11,545 bases of DNA. Source: an uncultured Veillonellaceae bacterium (GTDB lineage Bacteria; Bacillota; Negativicutes; Veillonellales; Negativicoccaceae). Position 1 is the stretch's first letter, and every line of letters begins with the position of its first letter. Made by a program: the position numbers and the translations under genes. Location of the stretch: NCBI GenBank assembly GCA_900556745.1, contig USPU01000023.1:1-11545 (forward strand), read 5' to 3'. Below, piece by piece: positions 1-6,884 of the stretch. The notes under the pieces were generated by a model. It did no database searches. It saw only the letters and a list, made by a program, of their open reading frames with translations, and was not told the origin of the DNA.

Positions 1-852
1 GGGTAATGAAAACCGCTGGTGCAGCTCCATTTGCAGGCGTGTCGTATCGACGTACGCCGCTTCAAACGCCTGTATCTGCTGCGTCAATTCACGAATCGTC
101 ATCGTTTCCGGCTTTTTCTTTACTTCCGTCACCTGCGTAGGTGTCGTCGTGAACGGCAAAACCTGCTCTTCAAACCGCAACATGCGATCCACGCCGTCGC
201 CGCCCGAAAGATCGTAAACAGTGCCGTTGGATAATACCCAATGGCCGTCCTGCCAACGCGCCTCGGGCGCGTTTTCTATCCGCACCAACTGATTATTTTG
301 AAATTCCTGAATGGTAATCGTCTGCAAAACTTCGCGCTTATCATCGTACTTACGCGCATACAGCAAATGCCGGATCGAGTCATCGTTGACGTCTTTCAAA
401 ACGATGTGTTCATGCACCTGAGGTTTGACGTTATTTTTGATTTCGTGATCAATGGTGTATTCGTATGCGTATGTGGCGGCCGGAACAACGTATTCGTTAA
501 ACAATACCGTCGCCATGCTGATGACCAAGCTCAACGCGATAATCGGCGCGATGAGACGAGTGAAGCTTTGTCCCGCCGTACGCATGACGATGAGTTCGCT
601 GCTGCCCGACGTCCGCGCGACAGCCATTAACGCCCCCAGCAAGACCGACATCGGGAAGGTATAGACAATAATCTTCGGCAAGGCCAGGAAAAACACCTTA
701 GTGACCGCCCAGACGGAAGCCCCGTAAGAAGTCAAAAGCTGCGCGATACGAAACAACAGGTCCGCGCCGATGAAGATCGCGGTAAACGCGGCGACGCCAA
801 ATAAAAAAGGCGCGACAAACTCCCGTAACATGTATTTATCTAAAATCCGCAT
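1..852 (-). CDS. LptF/LptG family LPS export permease (YjgP/YjgQ), C-terminus cut by window
   Basis: This is the inner-membrane permease of the LPS extraction transporter, which works as a dimer with the LptB ATPase and passes LPS to LptC. The 284 visible codons give one membrane segment at about residues 12-33, a second at about 52-78 and a third at about 100-118. A hydrophilic stretch follows, the expected periplasmic beta-jellyroll domain, ending in the motif LHQRFSLP that usually precedes the fourth segment. The conserved cytoplasmic coupling motif with a Glu is present (SSELIVMRTAG, residues 84-94). The start is the ATG at 852, because AGGAG at 859-863 lies six bases before it; the in-frame ATG at 858 directly abuts that AGGAG. 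The second membrane half lies beyond base 1. Family assignment is firm, but I cannot tell LptF from LptG. It is the last visible gene of the operon, after a 51-base gap from lptB. Confidence 0.93.
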   Translation of the reverse strand, partial: MRILDKYMLREFVAPFLFGVAAFTAIFIGADLLFRIAQLLTSYGASVWAVTKVFFLALPKIIVYTFPMSVLLGALMAVARTSGSSELIVMRTAGQSFTRLIAPIIALSLVISMATVLFNEYVVPAATYAYEYTIDHEIKNNVKPQVHEHIVLKDVNDDSIRHLLYARKYDDKREVLQTITIQEFQNNQLVRIENAPEARWQDGHWVLSNGTVYDLSGGDGVDRMLRFEEQVLPFTTTPTQVTEVKKKPETMTIRELTQQIQAFEAAYVDTTRLQMELHQRFSLP

Positions 853-903
853 ACGCATCTCCTGCTCTTGCCTCTTTTATCTTATCACATTTTTCCACAG
901 CGT
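853..903 (-). other. 51-base intergenic gap between lptB and the permease gene
   Basis: This is the only gap longer than 13 bases in the window. It is purine-rich on the minus strand and contains the permease ribosome binding site. A weak extended -10-like element (TGTGATAAG) is present, but no recognisable -35 lies 17 bases upstream of it. I see no hairpin followed by a T-run, so it is neither a convincing promoter nor a terminator. Confidence 0.5.
859..863 (-). promoter_or_regulatory. Shine-Dalgarno site setting the start of the LptF/G permease
   Basis: On the minus strand this reads AGGAG. It is six bases from the ATG at 852 and directly touches the in-frame ATG at 858, so it selects 852 as the start. 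Confidence 0.75.
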
Positions 904-1629
904 TTAGATTAAACGGAAGTTCTCGCCAAGATAAAATTTGCGCGCCAGCGGGTGTTCCGCCACCGTATTGGCATCGCCTTCGAGAAGAATCTTCCCTTCA
1001 TTCAAAATGTAGGCGTGATCCACAATCGCCAAGGTCTCACGCACATTATGATCGGTAATCAACACGCCGATATCGCGTTCCCGCAAGTGGGAAATGACGG
1101 TCTGAATATCCGCGACCGCGATGGGATCGACGCCCGCAAACGGCTCATCGAGCAAAATAAATTGCGGATCATGACACAAACAACGCGCAATTTCCACGCG
1201 CCGACGCTCCCCGCCGGAAAGTTGGCTGCCCAACCGCGTTTCCACGCGCGTAAGACCGAATTCTTTCAGCAACGCGTTCGCCCGTTCATCGCGCTCCTTC
1301 GGCGTCAAATCCTCGCGCGTTTGCAAGATCGCCAAGAGGTTATCGCGCACGCTGAGCTTGCGAAAAACAGATGCTTCCTGCGGCAAGTAGCCGATGCCGT
1401 ACCGCGCCCGTTTATGAATCGGTTCCCGCGTGATGTCCGTGTCATCGACCGTAATCGTGCCGCTGTCCGGACGCACGATGCCGACCATCATATAAAAGGT
1501 AGTGGTTTTCCCCGCTCCGTTAGGCCCCAGCAGGCCGACCGCTTTGCCGCGTTCGACATGAACGCTGACGCCGTCGACCACGCGGCGCTTCTGGTAGGAT
1601 TTCGTGAGATTATGAGTAGCGAGCCGCAT
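904..1629 (-). CDS. lptB: LPS export system ATP-binding protein LptB
   Basis: Cytoplasmic ABC ATPase that powers LPS extraction from the inner membrane with the LptF/LptG permeases. Visible motifs are Walker A GPNGAGKT (residues 35-42), the Q-loop Gln in YLPQEASVF (Gln84), signature LSGGE (137-141), Walker B FILLDEP (157-163) and the switch His in ITDHN (His194). The LSGGE signature and the C-terminal KFYLGENFRL block are typical of LptB rather than of general ABC ATPases. The ATG at 1629 is preferred: GGTGGG lies seven bases upstream and the resulting 241 residues match the E. coli length. A GTG at 1641 would add four residues but has no ribosome binding site. The gene follows the lptA stop by one base, so the two are probably translationally coupled. 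Confidence 0.97.
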   Translation of the reverse strand: MRLATHNLTKSYQKRRVVDGVSVHVERGKAVGLLGPNGAGKTTTFYMMVGIVRPDSGTITVDDTDITREPIHKRARYGIGYLPQEASVFRKLSVRDNLLAILQTREDLTPKERDERANALLKEFGLTRVETRLGSQLSGGERRRVEIARCLCHDPQFILLDEPFAGVDPIAVADIQTVISHLRERDIGVLITDHNVRETLAIVDHAYILNEGKILLEGDANTVAEHPLARKFYLGENFRLI

Positions 1630-1630
1630 C

Positions 1631-2338
1631 TTATCGCCCACCGCTGATGACGAGCGTGCTGCGCCCCTTCGTTTCGACCGCCTGCTCTTTCAAGCGTACT
1701 TCCAGTGCCGGCCCGTTCAGCGTATTGCCGTTCTGCACCGCATGGGCGTTACCCGTGAGCACGGCGAAACCGTCATCCGCGCCCGGCGTTTGCGTGTACG
1801 TGATCGCATCTGCCGTGGCTGTAAACGCCTGCGCCGGATGGGAAAGGCTGACTCCGCCCGTGCCGATCATGCGAATTTCATTGACATACGCTTCGACGTG
1901 GCCCGCCGTCATTTCCGTACCCGGTACAGCCAAGTACGCATTGCCGTCAATCGTACCGTAACCGTCCGACGGACGATAGGTGACAGTGGCGCCGCGCAAG
2001 GTGCGGTCATCCGCATGCATTTCCACGCCGCCCGACGCCGCCAGCGATTGATCGGCATAGGCCGTCACCGTGGCCGCAGTGAGCGAAGTCTCGCCGTCAA
2101 CATAAGAAACGCTGCCGGACAGTGTCGCGCTTTGATCGGCAAAATGGTAGATGCCCTCGGCGCCGGTCATTTTCGCCGTGCCGCGCGTAATCACGACATT
2201 GCCTTTCGCCTGTGCCGTATCCTCATTGCCGTTATACGTCAGCGTATCCGCCGTAATCGTAGTATCGACCGCGCCAACGCTCCATGTCGTCATGACAAAA
2301 AGCGCAAGCGCCGCTGTTTTTATCCATCGTTTGTTCAT
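1631..2338 (-). CDS. lptA: LptA/OstA-family periplasmic LPS transport protein
   Basis: Periplasmic bridge protein whose stacked beta-jellyroll (OstA-like) domains carry LPS from LptC to LptD. The N-terminus has a Sec signal peptide: basic MNKR, a hydrophobic core to about residue 20, and a likely cleavage after SVGA at about residue 23. The mature part starts with the hallmark TTITADTLTYNGNEDTAQAKGNV and repeats short strand patterns of the kind (T/A)-x-(T/A)-A-x-x-(I/V)-x-Y to the end. At 235 residues it is about 50 longer than E. coli LptA (185), so it may hold extra jellyroll strands. Its ATG overlaps the lptC stop as ATGA, with GGGGGA nine bases upstream. The lptC-lptA-lptB order supports the call. 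A generic OstA-domain protein is the only alternative. Confidence 0.92.
   Translation of the reverse strand: MNKRWIKTAALALFVMTTWSVGAVDTTITADTLTYNGNEDTAQAKGNVVITRGTAKMTGAEGIYHFADQSATLSGSVSYVDGETSLTAATVTAYADQSLAASGGVEMHADDRTLRGATVTYRPSDGYGTIDGNAYLAVPGTEMTAGHVEAYVNEIRMIGTGGVSLSHPAQAFTATADAITYTQTPGADDGFAVLTGNAHAVQNGNTLNGPALEVRLKEQAVETKGRSTLVISGGR
1637..1642 (-). promoter_or_regulatory. Shine-Dalgarno-like site for lptB
   Basis: GGTGGG on the minus strand, seven bases before the ATG at 1629 and inside the last codons of lptA. It overlaps the alternative GTG at 1641, which argues against that GTG being the start. Confidence 0.55.
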
Positions 2339-2880
2339 TGCGCTTCATCCCCCTTCACGAGCCGCACGTTGCCGCTTACCGTGGCCTGTCGCAACGCGCG
2401 ATCGGCGACCAAATTGTCGCCGGTGAGTACCATGCCGTTCCGCTCAAGACGAATACCGTCCGTCGCGGTGAGTTTACCGGTGCCGCCATCGTACGAAAGA
2501 TTATTCACTTTGACATAGGTATCGTTATCGCTGCGAATTTCGACGCTTCCCATCAGCCGCACCGTTTTCTGTATATTATCGACTTCGCCTTTTTTTGCCT
2601 GGACATGAATTTGATGCGGACCGTCGCTGAATAACGCTTCCGCTTCTTCCAGGTACAAGACGCGCGTCTTTGGATTCATCATGATACGCTTGGCGGACAG
2701 TTTCCAAATCAATTCGCCATTTTCTTCCTGGTGAAGATCCGCGCCTTTAAATTCGACCAAGGCGGTCTCCTGATCCGAAGCCGGTTCCGGTCCGACGCCG
2801 AAAAAAGCGTACCAAATACCGCCGGCAAACAGCAACAGCGCGCCGATCGCCAACAGCCACCATTTCGGTTGTTTCATCAT
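2335..2880 (-). CDS. lptC: LPS export system protein LptC
   Basis: Bitopic inner-membrane protein that accepts LPS from the LptB/F/G transporter and hands it to LptA. The 181 residues have a single N-terminal membrane anchor at about residues 8-27 (rich in Leu, Ala and Gly), then a periplasmic domain. Typical LptC phrases are ELIWKLSAKRI and LYLEEAEALFSDG, followed by a block resembling LptA strands (VRLMGSVEIRSDNDTYVKV, and GDNLVADRALRQATVSGNV near the end). Size and architecture match E. coli LptC (191). The start is the ATG at 2880, with GAGG seven bases upstream; a second ATG at 2877 adjoins it. It overlaps the acyltransferase stop as ATGA. An in-frame upstream extension lies inside the lpxL coding region and is not real. 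Confidence 0.93.
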   Translation of the reverse strand: MMKQPKWWLLAIGALLLFAGGIWYAFFGVGPEPASDQETALVEFKGADLHQEENGELIWKLSAKRIMMNPKTRVLYLEEAEALFSDGPHQIHVQAKKGEVDNIQKTVRLMGSVEIRSDNDTYVKVNNLSYDGGTGKLTATDGIRLERNGMVLTGDNLVADRALRQATVSGNVRLVKGDEAQ

Positions 2881-3797
2881 CGCACCGCCTCGTCTCCCCG
2901 ATACCGTCGCATTTGTTCCGGCTCCGTCCACCAACGCCGCTGGACCCACAACCATTCCGGCGGGTAGCGGAGAATAAAATCTTCTATTTCCCGCGTACAA
3001 CGCTGCATTAAACGGTCGACATCCGCTTGCTCGTCACCCGTGTCTTCATAGTAAAAGGGCTCGCCGATATGGATCACATGTCCGCTCAGATCTTCGCGGC
3101 GGCGAATAAACAACGGCACAATCGGCGATTTAAACCGACGCGCGAACACGGCCGGTCCCTCTACCGCAGACGAAACGCGATTCAAAAACATCACCGGCAC
3201 GCCGTTGACATCGCCGTCTTTATCGGCTAAAAAGCCGAGAATTTTTTTGCGTTTGATCGCTCTTGCGGCGCCGATGATTTCGGAACCGCCGCTATGAAAT
3301 ACATCCAGTCCCGCCATCGTGCGGAAACGATTTAAAAGCGCCGTCACCGTGTCATTGGGCTGCCGTTTCGCAATCGTGGTGGTGGGAAATCCCGCCAGCG
3401 CAAGTCCCGCTCCGAGCCACTCCCAGTTGCCGATATGCGCCGTCAGACCGATCACGCCGCGTTGCTCCGCAAGCGCGGCATGCAAACGCTCGGGATGATC
3501 CATCGTAATATAACGTTCTAAATGCTCCCGTTCCGCCACGAGCCGCGGCGTATAAAGCACTTCGAGCGCCGTCATGCCGAGATGTTCAAAATGTTGCTGC
3601 AGTAACGGTTCGGCTTCTTCACGCGTGAGCGAAAGTCCGGTCATCATTTGGGAAAGCGCGCGATCACTCGGTTTTTTCAAGCGTTGTAAAACGGTCGGAC
3701 CCAGCCAACGGCCGATCGCCAAAACACGTTCATAACGCATTTGGCAAAGCATTCGGCTCATCGTGTTCCAAAAAGTATACTCCGCGTTCACAGCCAT
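2877..3797 (-). CDS. lpxL: Lipid A late acyltransferase, LpxL/HtrB family
   Basis: Membrane-associated enzyme that transfers an acyl chain from acyl-ACP onto Kdo2-lipid IVA to form an acyloxyacyl group. The 306 residues equal the E. coli LpxL length. The catalytic H-x4-E motif is intact in TAHIGNWEWLGAG (His121, Glu126). Other family blocks are FEHLGMTALEV (about 70-80), LGFLADKDGDVNGVPVMFL, and the C-terminal PPEWLWVQRRWWT, which resembles the P-E-x-Y/W-x-W-x-H/Q-R-R-W signature. The ATG at 3797 is chosen because a longer reading would overlap kdsC and AAGGA or GAAGGG precedes this ATG. The gap to kdsC is 13 bases. Whether it behaves as LpxL, LpxM or LpxP, and which chain length it uses, cannot be read from sequence alone. 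Confidence 0.92.
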   Translation of the reverse strand: MAVNAEYTFWNTMSRMLCQMRYERVLAIGRWLGPTVLQRLKKPSDRALSQMMTGLSLTREEAEPLLQQHFEHLGMTALEVLYTPRLVAEREHLERYITMDHPERLHAALAEQRGVIGLTAHIGNWEWLGAGLALAGFPTTTIAKRQPNDTVTALLNRFRTMAGLDVFHSGGSEIIGAARAIKRKKILGFLADKDGDVNGVPVMFLNRVSSAVEGPAVFARRFKSPIVPLFIRRREDLSGHVIHIGEPFYYEDTGDEQADVDRLMQRCTREIEDFILRYPPEWLWVQRRWWTEPEQMRRYRGDEAVR

Positions 3798-3810
3798 CGT
3801 CCCTTCGTCC

Positions 3811-4344
3811 TTATACCGATTCTTCGCTGGACTGGTTTTTGTAAAATTGCACCAGTTCATCCCAACGGCCCTGTGCTTTCAGAACCATTTCAATCCATTC
3901 GCGCGCGGCGCCGTCACCGCCGTTGCGACTGGCAATCCAGTCGGCGCAATCCTGCACTTCCAACGCGGCATCGGCCGGCGCCGCCGCGAAGCCGACGCGC
4001 GCCAGCACGCCGAGATCATTCAAATCATCGCCCATGTAACCGATTTCTTCCCAGCTCCATCCTTCTTCCGCGATGATTTGGGAAAGCTCGGCCACTTTAT
4101 TCTGCACGCCTTGCCGGCAAAACGCCACTTTCAGCTCTTCCCCGCGATGTTGCGTAATCTTGGAACTGCGGCCCGTGAGCAAGGCAATTTTCAATCCCGC
4201 GTACGGCGCCAGCGCCATCGCCAGGCCGTCACGAACCGAAAACGATTTCGCGAGCTCGCCGTCGTTGCCGATCTCGATCGTCGCCGGCGTCAGTGTGCCG
4301 TCGACATCAAATACTAAGAGCTTCAGTTTCTTGATATCCGCCAT
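3811..4344 (-). CDS. kdsC: 3-deoxy-D-manno-octulosonate 8-phosphate phosphatase KdsC
   Basis: Cytoplasmic HAD-superfamily phosphatase that converts Kdo-8-phosphate into Kdo. HAD motif I is FDVDGTLT, with the nucleophile and acid/base Asp at residues 13 and 15. Motif II is LLTGRS (Thr57), the motif III Lys is probably Lys83 in QNKVAEL, and motif IV is YMGDDLNDL (Asp106, Asp107, Asp110). The cap-less size of 177 residues is typical of KdsC (188 in E. coli), which works as a tetramer. The start ATG shares one base with the kdsD stop (TAATG), and AGGGGG lies seven bases upstream, so it is likely coupled to kdsD. Being flanked by the other Kdo genes settles KdsC over other small HAD phosphatases. 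Confidence 0.96.
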   Translation of the reverse strand: MADIKKLKLLVFDVDGTLTPATIEIGNDGELAKSFSVRDGLAMALAPYAGLKIALLTGRSSKITQHRGEELKVAFCRQGVQNKVAELSQIIAEEGWSWEEIGYMGDDLNDLGVLARVGFAAAPADAALEVQDCADWIASRNGGDGAAREWIEMVLKAQGRWDELVQFYKNQSSEESV

Positions 4345-5315
4345 TATACTACCCCCTGCCGTAATAAATCGGTCAGATGCACCATGCCGATCGGCTGCGA
4401 CGCGTCGCCGACCACCGGTAATACGGTAATCGGTCGCGGCTCATGACTCTGCATGACATGCAAGGCCTGCGCCGCTAGTTTTTCAGACGTAATAACATGC
4501 GGATCACGCGTCATAATTTCAGCCACCGAAACCTGTAATACTTCGGTTCCTTTTTCCAGCGCCCGACGAATATCGCCGTCGGTCACCAGACCCACCAATG
4601 CGCCCTGTTCATCAACGACTGATGTGGCACCGAGGCCTTTGGCCGTCATTTCAAAAAGCGCGTTTTGCACGGTTGTCGTCAAGACCACGACAGGGTTCTG
4701 TTCCTCTTTATGCATGATGTCAGCGACCGTCAACAAAAGTTTGCGCCCGAGTGATCCGCCCGGATGAAACAGCGCGAACCGATCCGCGGTGAAACCGTGC
4801 ATTTCCATTAAGGCGATCGCCAACGCATCCCCTACCGCCAAGGCGACGGTGGTGCTGGTTGTCGGCGCCAAACCCAGCGGGCAGGCTTCCTCTCCCACGC
4901 TGACATCCAAAGTGATATCGGCGCGTTTTCCCAAGGTCGACCCGGGATTGCCGACGACGGCAATCAAGCGCGCGCCGATTCTGCGCAATGACGGCAAAAT
5001 GCCGATGATCTCTCCGGTCTCGCCACTGTTGGAAAGCGCAAGCACCACATCATCTTCCGTTACCATGCCCAAGTCGCCGTGGATCGCCTCCGCGGGATGC
5101 AGAAAGAAGGACGGCGTGCCGGTGCTGGCCAGCGTCGCGGAAATTTTACGCGCGATATGTCCGGATTTCCCCATGCCGGTGACGACGATGCGCCCCGCGG
5201 CGTCATTCATCATGCGTACCGCCTCGGCAAACGACTCGTCCCACCGCGAGGCCAAGGCTAAAATGCCGGCCGCTTCCGTGCGCAGAACATGTTCCATCGT
5301 CGTTTGAATGGTCAT
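4344..5315 (-). CDS. kdsD: D-arabinose 5-phosphate isomerase, KdsD/KpsF/GutQ family
   Basis: First enzyme of Kdo synthesis, converting ribulose 5-phosphate into arabinose 5-phosphate. The 323 residues consist of an N-terminal SIS domain (about 35-185) and two CBS domains (about 200-260 and 265-323). SIS signatures are VTGMGKSG (45-52), [11 protein letters not shown] (73-83), LSNSGET (94-100) and PTTSTT (151-156). FHPGGSLG (183-190) carries the His expected at the active site. VTDGDIRR lies in the first CBS domain. The ATG overlaps the kdsA stop as ATGA, with GGAG nine bases upstream. Placement between kdsA and kdsC points to the LPS-dedicated isomerase rather than a capsule (KpsF) or glucitol (GutQ) paralog, though sequence alone does not separate them. 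Confidence 0.95.
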   Translation of the reverse strand: MTIQTTMEHVLRTEAAGILALASRWDESFAEAVRMMNDAAGRIVVTGMGKSGHIARKISATLASTGTPSFFLHPAEAIHGDLGMVTEDDVVLALSNSGETGEIIGILPSLRRIGARLIAVVGNPGSTLGKRADITLDVSVGEEACPLGLAPTTSTTVALAVGDALAIALMEMHGFTADRFALFHPGGSLGRKLLLTVADIMHKEEQNPVVVLTTTVQNALFEMTAKGLGATSVVDEQGALVGLVTDGDIRRALEKGTEVLQVSVAEIMTRDPHVITSEKLAAQALHVMQSHEPRPITVLPVVGDASQPIGMVHLTDLLRQGVV

Positions 5316-6139
5316 CGTATTTCACTCCGTTTGACAATTTCAAAAATCGCTTTAAGATCGGTCAATAAGGCTTCCAAGTCGTCCAGGCGCAGCATGTTCG
5401 GTCCGTCGGAAAGAGCTTCGTCAGGATTGTCATGCACTTCCATGAAGAAACCGTCCGCTCCCGCCGCGGCTGCCGCCCGCGCGAGATACGGCACGAATTC
5501 GCGCTGCCCGCTCGAATGCGTACCCGCGCCGCCCGGCAACTGCACGCTGTGCGTCGCGTCAAAGATCACGGGGTAGCCCCATTGCTGCATGATCGGAAAG
5601 CCGCGCATATCCACGACCAGGTTGTGATAGCCGAAGCTTGCGCCGCGTTCCGTCAGCAACAGATTTTCATTGCCGGCTTCCTGCATTTTATGAAGCACGT
5701 TTTCCATGTCTTCCGGCGCCATGAACTGCCCTTTTTTGACGTTGACCGGCTTACCCGTCTTAGCCGCGCCGTAAACTAAATCCGTCTGCCGCGATAAAAA
5801 CGCGGGAATTTGTAAAATATCCAAGACCTGCGCCGCCGGTTCCAGTTGCTCCACCGAATGGATGTCCGACAGGATCGGTACGCGCAGTTCCTCTTTCAGC
5901 TGCGCGAGAATCGCTAAACCTTTTTCCAGCCCGGGGCCGCGAAACGATTGGTACGAGGAGCGGTTCGCTTTGTCAAACGAAGCCTTGAAAATGTAATCAA
6001 TGCCCAGTTTGGCGCAAATATCTCGGCAGGTTTCGCCGATTTTTTTGGTCCGTTCGTATTCTTCAATGACGCAAGGCCCGGCGATTAAAAACAGCCGACT
6101 TCCATCCAAGCGTAAATTACCGATCGTTACCGGTTTCAT
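5312..6139 (-). CDS. kdsA: Kdo-8-phosphate synthase KdsA, metal-dependent type
   Basis: Condenses phosphoenolpyruvate with arabinose 5-phosphate to give Kdo-8-phosphate in the cytoplasm. The 275 residues form a single class I DAHP-synthase-like barrel. Recognisable blocks are LIAGPCVIE (18-26), [12 protein letters not shown] (51-62), [41 protein letters not shown] and [11 protein letters not shown] (194-204). The metal ligands known from Aquifex KdsA all appear: Cys23, His197, Glu234 and Asp245. The E. coli metal-free enzyme has Asn at the Cys position. The start is the ATG at 6139, because AAGGAGG is eight bases upstream. A TTG at 6157 would place that site inside the gene. The first 23 bases overlap the end of kdsB. 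Confidence 0.97.
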   Translation of the reverse strand: MKPVTIGNLRLDGSRLFLIAGPCVIEEYERTKKIGETCRDICAKLGIDYIFKASFDKANRSSYQSFRGPGLEKGLAILAQLKEELRVPILSDIHSVEQLEPAAQVLDILQIPAFLSRQTDLVYGAAKTGKPVNVKKGQFMAPEDMENVLHKMQEAGNENLLLTERGASFGYHNLVVDMRGFPIMQQWGYPVIFDATHSVQLPGGAGTHSSGQREFVPYLARAAAAAGADGFFMEVHDNPDEALSDGPNMLRLDDLEALLTDLKAIFEIVKRSEIR

Positions 6140-6884
6140 TTTGCTGTCCTCCTTCAAAATAAGCGCGCGCGCGCAGGAGATCTTCCAGTGTATCGATCCC
6201 GATTAACTTCTTCGTGGTTTCAATGACGCCGATCCGATAACCGTGTTCCAGCGCCCGCAACTGCTCCAACGACTCCGCTTCTTCGAGCGGTGTAGCCGGC
6301 AGATCGGCAAAGCGCAACAAAAAATCGCGGCGATACGCATAAATGCCGATATGTTTGCGCGGCTGATATTTATTTTCATGGCGCGGGTACGGAATGAGCG
6401 AGCGGGAAAAATAAATCGCTTCCCCCCGCAAATTGGTGACCAGTTTGACCGCATTCGGATTTTGCCAATCCTCTTGCGCCAGCGGCGCCGACACCGTCGC
6501 CATGGACCATTCCTCGGCCGCGGCCAGACGTGTCGCCAACTGATCAATCAGATCCGGCGCGATCAGCGGTTCATCGCCCTGTACATTGACGATGATTTCG
6601 CAGTCGTCCAGCTGCTGCGCCACTTCCGCCAGTCGATCCGTCCCCGTGGCATGGTCGCGACGCGTCAAAACCGCCGTGCCGCCAAATTCTTCCACCACTT
6701 TTTGAATCCGCTCGTCGTCCGTCGCGACAATCACCGCAGCGGGCACGTTCGCTTTTTTCGCCTGCTCATAGACGCGCTCAATCAACGGTTTGCCGGCAAT
6801 ATCCAATAGCGGCTTACCCGGCAAGCGGGTCGAGCCGTAACGCGCCGGAATAATACAGGCGGTTTTTATCGACCGGTTTCCCAT
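6117..6884 (-). CDS. kdsB: CMP-Kdo synthetase (3-deoxy-manno-octulosonate cytidylyltransferase)
   Basis: Activates Kdo with CTP to CMP-Kdo, the sugar donor used by WaaA. The 255 residues (E. coli 248) begin with the nucleotide-binding motif [16 protein letters not shown] (11-26). They continue with [10 protein letters not shown] (51-60), [12 protein letters not shown] (76-87), the metal-binding [11 protein letters not shown] (98-108) and [13 protein letters not shown] in the middle. The ATG at 6884 follows GGAGG by four bases, a short but usable spacing; the only upstream in-frame start is a TTG at 6905 that would swallow this site. It overlaps the end of lpxK by 19 bases and the start of kdsA by 23. 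The paralog that activates 8-amino-Kdo is a theoretical alternative, but the surrounding Kdo genes argue for KdsB. Confidence 0.97.
   Translation of the reverse strand: MGNRSIKTACIIPARYGSTRLPGKPLLDIAGKPLIERVYEQAKKANVPAAVIVATDDERIQKVVEEFGGTAVLTRRDHATGTDRLAEVAQQLDDCEIIVNVQGDEPLIAPDLIDQLATRLAAAEEWSMATVSAPLAQEDWQNPNAVKLVTNLRGEAIYFSRSLIPYPRHENKYQPRKHIGIYAYRRDFLLRFADLPATPLEEAESLEQLRALEHGYRIGVIETTKKLIGIDTLEDLLRARAYFEGGQQNETGNDR
6148..6154 (-). promoter_or_regulatory. Shine-Dalgarno site for kdsA
   Basis: AAGGAGG on the minus strand, eight bases before the ATG at 6139 and inside the kdsB coding region. It is the strongest ribosome binding site in the window and rules out the upstream TTG at 6157. 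Confidence 0.8.

Noticed and set aside
853..903. Possible promoter upstream of the permease gene
   Set aside because: The -10-like GATAAG matches only four of six bases and nothing resembling TTGACA lies 17 bases upstream, so I did not call a promoter.
952..1647. A 231-codon open frame on the plus strand opposite lptB
   Set aside because: Its translation is rich in Arg and His and shows no domain. It mirrors the codon pattern of lptB, whose motifs are all intact on the other strand.
1742..2518. A 258-codon open frame on the plus strand opposite lptA and lptC
   Set aside because: Arg-rich shadow frame without a recognisable motif; lptA and lptC are clear on the minus strand.
3763..4317. Plus-strand open frame opposite kdsC
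   Set aside because: Low-complexity Arg/His-rich translation; kdsC with all HAD motifs occupies the other strand.
6243..6809. Plus-strand open frame opposite kdsB
   Set aside because: Shadow of kdsB with no domain signature or convincing ribosome binding site.
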